From an uncultured Flavonifractor sp. (GTDB lineage: Bacteria; Bacillota; Clostridia; Oscillospirales; Oscillospiraceae): 44,812 bases of DNA. Position 1 is the first letter of the stretch; each line of letters begins with the position of its first letter. This document shows, in pieces, positions 41,585 through 44,812 of the stretch. Both the position numbers and the translations under genes were made by a program. The DNA is taken from contig NZ_CALWXV010000018.1 in assembly GCF_944385615.1 (NCBI RefSeq), positions 1-44,812 on the forward strand. The letters run 5' to 3'. The notes under the pieces are model-generated. The model made no database searches. It was not told where the DNA came from and was given only the letters and a program-made list of their open reading frames with translations.

Positions 41585-42721
41585 ATGACGAAAAAGTACT
41601 GTATCTTTATCACCACGTTGTTCTGTGCCTTCATCGGCCTGTTCCTGGTGGCCAACGCCGCCGCCCCCGACCGGGAATTCTCCGAAATGGAAAACCGCAA
41701 TCTGGAGCAGATGCCCACCCTTTCGGTGAATACCCTGCTCAGCGGAGAATTCATGAAGAATTTTGAGACCTACACCACCGACCAGTTTGTGGGCCGGGAC
41801 GCATGGATCGGTCTGAAATCCTCCACGGAGCGGGCTCTGGGCAAGAAAGAAAACAACAATGTGTATTTCTGCGACCAGAACACCCTGATTACCCGCTTTG
41901 ACCAGCCCGACGCCGCCAAGGTAACGGAAAACCTGAACTATGTGAACACCTTTGTGGAAAATGTGGACATCCCTGTGACCTTCTCCCTGATCCCCACCCA
42001 GGCCTGCATCTGGGCGGACCGGCTGCCTGAGGGCGCCCCCAACGCCAGCCAGACCGCTCTGCTGGAGCAGGCGCAGGCCGCAGTACCCGGGGCCACTTGG
42101 GCCGACCTGTACACCCCGCTCATGGCCCACAAGGATGAGAATATCTTCTACCGCACCGATCACCACTGGACCAGCCTGGGCGCCTATTACGGCTATACCG
42201 CTCTGGCCGACGCTCTTGGCTATACGCCGGTGCCCCTGGATACCTATACCGAAACCGTCCGTTCCACTGAGTTCTACGGCACGGTGTTTTCCTCCTCCGG
42301 CGTGCGGTGGGTAAATCCCGACACCATTACCACCTATGTGCCCGATACCGGCATCACCGTCACCAGCTACACCTATGACAGCAGCGGCAATCCGGTGGAG
42401 GAGCCCCGGGCCCTGTACGATACCTCCTTCCTCTCTGTGAAGGACAAGTACTCCATGTTCCTGGGCGGCAACCAGTCTCTTGGCGTGGTCAAGACCCCCA
42501 ATGCCGATAAGCCCAAGCTGCTCATTCTGCGGGACTCCTATACCGACTCTCTGGTGCCCTTCCTGACCCCCCATTTCTCCGAGATCCACCTCATCGACCT
42601 GCGCTATTACAAGCTTTCTCTGTCGGACTATATTCAGCAGAACGACATTGACCAGGCGCTGGTGCTCTACAGCGTGCCCAACTTTGTCACCGATTCCAAT
42701 CTGTTCTGGATGACCCGCTGA
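41585..42721 (+). CDS. DHHW-motif surface acyltransferase partner (AlgJ/AlgX-like)
   Basis: Extracytoplasmic, membrane-anchored protein of 378 aa that likely accepts the acyl group exported by the MBOAT protein and places it on the glycan. An N-terminal signal/anchor helix (about 4-25; CIFITTLFCAFIGLFLVANA) is followed by the SGNH-like fold. The eponymous motif is seen in FYRTDHHWTSLGAYYGY (about 183-199), and a later LLILRDSYTDSLVPFL carries the catalytic Ser of the RDSY element. The ATG at 41585 is preferred because GGAGG lies 8 nt upstream; the in-frame ATG at 41579 would be only 2 nt from it. It is the last gene of the operon, followed by a terminator. Confidence 0.9.
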   Translation: MTKKYCIFITTLFCAFIGLFLVANAAAPDREFSEMENRNLEQMPTLSVNTLLSGEFMKNFETYTTDQFVGRDAWIGLKSSTERALGKKENNNVYFCDQNTLITRFDQPDAAKVTENLNYVNTFVENVDIPVTFSLIPTQACIWADRLPEGAPNASQTALLEQAQAAVPGATWADLYTPLMAHKDENIFYRTDHHWTSLGAYYGYTALADALGYTPVPLDTYTETVRSTEFYGTVFSSSGVRWVNPDTITTYVPDTGITVTSYTYDSSGNPVEEPRALYDTSFLSVKDKYSMFLGGNQSLGVVKTPNADKPKLLILRDSYTDSLVPFLTPHFSEIHLIDLRYYKLSLSDYIQQNDIDQALVLYSVPNFVTDSNLFWMTR

Positions 42722-42734
42722 CCCAGAAGGCACA

Positions 42735-42767
42735 AAAAGCCGGCCCCCATTCGGGGGCCGGCTTTTC
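42735..42767. terminator. Bidirectional terminator between DHHW and nhaC genes
   Basis: A 14-bp stem AAAAGCCGGCCCCC/GGGGGCCGGCTTTT with a 4-nt loop, serving the plus-strand DHHW gene and the convergent antiporter gene. Confidence 0.92.
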
Positions 42768-42778
42768 TGTTGTGTAAA

Positions 42779-44473
42779 TCAGTCGCGCTGAGAGTGGAGG
42801 TGCATGGAGTGGTTTACCTTGCCGATGATGAAGAGCACCACGACCATGGAAACCACGGCAATCACCAGATTGAGCACCATGTTCTGCAAGAAAGCAGCCA
42901 GGATGTAGTTAAAGAAGCAGACAGCCGCCACAGTGATCGCGTAGGGCAGCTGGGTAGCCACGTGATTCAGGTGATAGCACTGAGCGCCGGAGGAGGCCAT
43001 GATGGTGGTGTCGGAGATGGGAGAGCAGTGGTCGCCCATAACCGCGCCGCCCAGAGTGGCCGCGATGGCAATCATCAGCATGTCATTGCCGTTGATCAGA
43101 TCGGTGGTCAGGTCGGCCGCCGCCACACCGCCGGAGAATACCGGGATCACGATGGGCAGCAGGATGGTAAAGGTGCCCCAGGAGGTACCGGTGGCAAAGC
43201 CCAGGAACGCGGCGATGATAAACACCACGGCGGGCAGGAAGTTGTGCAGGCTCTCACCGAAGCCGGACACGATATCAGCCACAAACTGGGGGGCGCCCAT
43301 GGCCTTGGTCACGTCGCCGATGGTCCAGGCCAGGCAGAGGATCAGGATGGCGGGCACCATCTGCTTGAAGCCGCCGGGCAGGCAATCCATCAGTTCAGAG
43401 AACTTTATGGAGCGGCGCACCATGAAGAAGATCATGGAGAACACCAAGGCAATGAGAGAGCCCAAAGGCAGGGCGGAGAAGGCGTCGGTGTTGGCGAACA
43501 TATTGATGATGTTTACCGCAATCTGGCTGCCCTCCGCGTTCTGAGCCTGAATGGACTGATAGCCCACATAGGTCATGGCGCCCACACAGCAGGCCACCAG
43601 CACGATGACGGGAATCACCAGATCGATGACCTTACCGTTGGGATTGAACTTCATCTCCTCCGCGCCGTCAAAGGGCCGCTCGGGGGTGGTGTACAGATCG
43701 CCCCTGGCGGCGTTGTCCTCATGTTTCTTCATGGGACCGTAGTCAATGTTCAGGCTGGTCATGACCACGATAAACACCAGGGTGAGAATGGCGTAGTAGT
43801 TATACGGGATGGCCTTCAGGAAGATCTGGAAGCCCAGCTGATCGTTGCCGATGATACCGGTGACGGCCGCGGCCCAGGAGGACACGGGCATCATGATACA
43901 CACAGGAGCGGCGGTGGCGTCGCACATGTAGGCCAGCTTGGCCCGGGAGATGTGGTGGCCGTCGGACACGGGGCGCATCACGTTACCGGTGGTCAGGTTG
44001 TTGAAGTAGTCGTCCACGCCCAGCACGATGGCCAGGATGAAGGTGGCCCACAGAGCGCCGGACTTGGACTTGATGTGTTTGACGGCCCACTCGCCATAGG
44101 CCTTGGAGCCGCCGGCCCGGATCATCAGGGCCACCATGGTGCCCAGAATGACCAGGAACATCAGGATGCCCATGTTGCCGCCGGCGTTGCTGCACAGGCG
44201 GGACACGAAATCCTGGAGGGCGTCAATGGGATTGCCGTTGGTGTACAGCAGGCAGCCCACGATGATACCCAGGAACAGAGACGAATACACTTCTTTGGTA
44301 ATCAGTGCCAGAACAATAGCCGCTACAGGCGGGAGCAAGGAAAATACGGTGCCCCAGAGTTGACTGGTATGCTCCGTATCACCTTCGGCAAAAGCCACGG
44401 TAGCCAGGATACAGGATAGTGTAAACAGGACCAGCAGGACTTTGCCAAATTGTTTGATACGCGGTGAATTCAT
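42779..44473 (-). CDS. Na+/H+ antiporter, NhaC family
   Basis: Integral membrane antiporter of 564 aa with about 12 to 14 helices. An N-terminal hydrophobic segment (about 8-28) resembles a signal or first helix. Family-like regions are GTVFSLLPPVAAIVLALITK, VLGVDDYFNNLTTGNVMRPV (about 160-180, with conserved acidic and Asn residues), SSWAAAVTGIIG, FATGTSWGTFTILLPIVIPV and GDHCSPISDTTIMASSGA near the C-terminus. These blocks are typical of NhaC-type Na+/H+ or substrate/Na+ antiporters. The ATG at 44473 is chosen because GGAGGG is 5 nt upstream. It is monocistronic, with its own promoter. Whether protons, lactate/malate or amino acids are exchanged cannot be told. Confidence 0.92.
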   Translation of the reverse strand: MNSPRIKQFGKVLLVLFTLSCILATVAFAEGDTEHTSQLWGTVFSLLPPVAAIVLALITKEVYSSLFLGIIVGCLLYTNGNPIDALQDFVSRLCSNAGGNMGILMFLVILGTMVALMIRAGGSKAYGEWAVKHIKSKSGALWATFILAIVLGVDDYFNNLTTGNVMRPVSDGHHISRAKLAYMCDATAAPVCIMMPVSSWAAAVTGIIGNDQLGFQIFLKAIPYNYYAILTLVFIVVMTSLNIDYGPMKKHEDNAARGDLYTTPERPFDGAEEMKFNPNGKVIDLVIPVIVLVACCVGAMTYVGYQSIQAQNAEGSQIAVNIINMFANTDAFSALPLGSLIALVFSMIFFMVRRSIKFSELMDCLPGGFKQMVPAILILCLAWTIGDVTKAMGAPQFVADIVSGFGESLHNFLPAVVFIIAAFLGFATGTSWGTFTILLPIVIPVFSGGVAAADLTTDLINGNDMLMIAIAATLGGAVMGDHCSPISDTTIMASSGAQCYHLNHVATQLPYAITVAAVCFFNYILAAFLQNMVLNLVIAVVSMVVVLFIIGKVNHSMHLHSQRD

Positions 44474-44534
44474 GTCAGCCCTCCTATCAAAATGGTGAAT
44501 CCTAAAAGCTCCCCAACCCAAGGACTCGAGTTGT

Positions 44535-44563
44535 ATCATACAAAATTACGGTTAACTTTACAA
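44535..44563 (-). promoter_or_regulatory. Promoter of the NhaC gene
   Basis: TTGTAA (44558-44563) and TATGAT (44535-44540), 17-bp spacer on the minus strand, 61 bp before the start codon. The AT-rich stretch from here to about 44735 holds no gene that I can support. Confidence 0.65.
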
Positions 44564-44735
44564 TGTTTTTTCGGCATTTTGAATATTTTCGTCTAGGCGC
44601 ACAGAAAAATCGCCAATTTTTTGGGTAAAACCTCAAGCAATTTTGTAAGCTTTTTCAAGTTCCGTTTTTTTCTCCTAGTTCTTGTTTTTTGCGCCTTCCC
44701 ACATGAAAGCATGAAAAATCTCCGCCACTCAAAGA

Positions 44736-44812
44736 TGAACTGCACCCCATTTGTTAGACAGTATGATATACTGAATAACAAGTGGGGTGCTTTATTATGC
44801 CAAAAAGAAAGC
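44736..44812 (+). mobile_element. Left end of a probable IS3-family insertion sequence (partial)
   Basis: TGAACTGCACCCCATTTGTT followed by AGACA (44736-44760) closely resembles the terminal inverted repeat of IS3-family elements of the IS150 group. A start codon for the first transposase frame follows at 44797 (MPKRK...), and only five codons lie inside the window. GCACCCCA (44742-44749) pairs with TGGGGTGC (44783-44790), so a read-through transcript from outside could fold over the ribosome site. Confidence 0.6.
44797..44812 (+). CDS. Start of a probable IS transposase OrfA (cut by window edge)
   Basis: ATGCCAAAAAGAAAGC encodes MPKRK, a basic start typical of IS3-type OrfA HTH proteins. The identification rests on the adjacent terminal repeat; nothing more is visible. 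Confidence 0.45.

Noticed and set aside
40205-42733. 842-codon minus-strand frame
   Set aside because: Antisense to the MBOAT and DHHW genes, both of which have clear family motifs.
42770-44419. 549-codon plus-strand frame
   Set aside because: Antisense to the NhaC gene; His/Gly/Gln-rich low complexity.
44545-44563. Resemblance of the nhaC upstream sequence to the SLH promoter element
   Set aside because: TTGTAA...CGTAAT is present but has a different internal length and opposite orientation relative to its gene, and it is accounted for by the -35 box and spacer.

Overview
The window reads as a chromosomal segment of a low-to-mid GC-skewed, anaerobic Gram-positive Firmicute, most likely an Oscillospiraceae gut bacterium (Flavonifractor / Lawsonibacter / Pseudoflavonifractor-like). 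The basis is strong GGAGG ribosome sites before almost every gene, Rho-independent terminators, SLH-domain S-layer proteins, AsnRS, a DUF4342-type protein, and an MBOAT/DHHW/DUF4358 set typical of that group. No rRNA, tRNA or CRISPR array was seen.

Left part (1-13400, nearly all minus strand): an rnr -> GH3 lipoprotein -> APC permease -> asnS cluster (asnS cut by the left edge); an XRE regulator with a glycine-rich decapeptide-repeat tail; secG with its own promoter and terminator; a BceAB-type ABC transporter without an adjacent two-component system; a pseudouridine catabolic pair psuK-psuG in which the kinase carries an N-terminal HTH; and a full-length tyrosine recombinase.

Centre (13600-33150), the most unusual region: two giant S-layer-type genes face each other (13632-18641 plus; 28230-33122 minus). 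Their leader-proximal sequence and first ~340 codons are essentially identical, giving a ~1.05 kb inverted repeat with 17.4 kb between the arms; their C-terminal bodies differ. Each S-layer gene is convergent, across a bidirectional terminator, with a 208-aa phage-tail-fibre-like coiled-coil gene, and these two small genes are themselves inverted homologues. Between the mirrored modules lie three cell-surface glycan genes (GT4 glycosyltransferase, polyprenyl-phosphate sugar transferase, Wzy/WaaL-type polymerase/ligase) and a third SLH protein. The right-hand S-layer gene and the third SLH gene have recognisable promoters with a shared 18-bp element exactly 14 bp upstream of the -35 box. The left-hand S-layer gene has neither. 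This is the architecture expected of a recombinational S-layer switch: an inversion across the shared 5' arms would place the other body behind the active promoter. The switch itself is an inference.

Right part (33400-44812): a class-V aminotransferase (cysteine-desulfurase-like); a secreted protein with a degenerate polysaccharide-deacetylase-like domain; divergent promoters; a plus-strand DUF4342 - response regulator - flavodoxin - histidine kinase operon; a surface O-acylation set (DUF4358 lipoprotein, MBOAT, DHHW protein); an NhaC antiporter; and the left end of a probable IS3-family element at the right edge. Much of the window (S-layer, glycan polymerisation, O-acylation, GH3, two-component systems) concerns the cell envelope.
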